A stretch of DNA of 6,291 nucleotides from an uncultured Caulobacterales bacterium (GTDB lineage Bacteria; Pseudomonadota; Alphaproteobacteria; Caulobacterales; Caulobacteraceae), in NCBI GenBank assembly GCA_903889785.1, contig CAISYT010000147.1, positions 1-6,291 on the forward strand, written 5' to 3'. The notes beneath the pieces were generated by a model, which saw only the letters and a list, made by a program, of their open reading frames with translations, was not told where the DNA came from and made no database searches. The stretch's first letter is position 1. Every line of letters starts with the position of its first letter. The position numbers were made by a program, and so were the translations under genes. Positions 6,223-6,291 of this stretch are shown piece by piece.

Positions 6223-6291
6223 CCAGGGATTCACCCCCGGACCCCAGGGATCGATAATCCAGCCTCCGGACTTGAGGCTGAGCTGCTTGCC
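6202..6291 (-). CDS. C-terminal end of an unidentified protein (partial, N-terminus off the right edge)
   Basis: An open frame enters from the right edge and gives 29 residues before TAG at 6204-6202. It begins GKQLSLKSGGWIIDPWGPGV and ends NPWAPLGRR. About 23 of 29 third positions are G or C, as in the surrounding genes, and its stop falls a short distance from the hflC stop in a convergent layout, both of which support real coding. The tail contains two similar units, DPWGPG and NPWAPLG. No domain can be recognised from so few residues and I give no function. Confidence 0.5.
   Translation of the reverse strand, partial: GKQLSLKSGGWIIDPWGPGVNPWAPLGRR

Noticed and set aside
6222..6258. A short direct repeat, CCCAGGGAT, occurring twice near the right edge.
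   Set aside because: It matches the DPWG/NPWA near-repeat in the C-terminal frame read from the minus strand, so protein-level similarity explains it and it has only two units.

Overview
The window is an ordinary stretch of a GC-rich proteobacterial chromosome. It is most likely an alphaproteobacterium, and the protein style (Mrp, HflK/HflC and a NupC-type transporter) suggests Caulobacterales or a relative. That placement comes from protein recognition only and is not tested by any search. Genes are tightly packed, third codon positions are GC-rich, and ribosome binding sites are weak or absent in front of several genes. I see no mobile element, CRISPR array, tRNA, rRNA or phage signal.

Layout, left to right. 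(1) 1-642, minus strand: a two-gene unit with a small DUF3253 protein first, then an alpha/beta hydrolase of the lysophospholipase type with a lipoprotein signal, cut by the left edge. (2) 726-1370, plus strand: a lipoprotein of unknown function, transcribed divergently from the first unit. (3) 1371-1445: a convergent gap with two inverted repeats. (4) 1446-2729, minus: a concentrative nucleoside transporter (CNT/NupC family). (5) 2847-3968, minus: the Fe-S cluster carrier ATPase Mrp/ApbC, lying upstream of the transporter on the same strand with a 117-base gap. (6) 3969-4101: a divergent control region. (7) 4102-6173, plus: hflK and hflC, overlapping by four bases as ATGA, encoding the membrane SPFH complex that surrounds and modulates the FtsH protease. 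(8) 6202-6291, minus: the last 29 codons of an unidentified gene that converges on hflC.

The genes do not form one pathway. hflKC is a self-contained membrane-protein quality-control operon. Mrp serves Fe-S cluster delivery in the cytoplasm, NupC imports nucleosides through the inner membrane, and the two left-hand lipoproteins act in the envelope. I found no convincing undescribed system. The points most worth a second look are a Mrp that lacks the usual C-terminal CxxC pair, the unassigned cysteine-containing lipoprotein, a possible Tat-type lipoprotein signal on the hydrolase, and a hairpin that would bury the nupC ribosome binding site.
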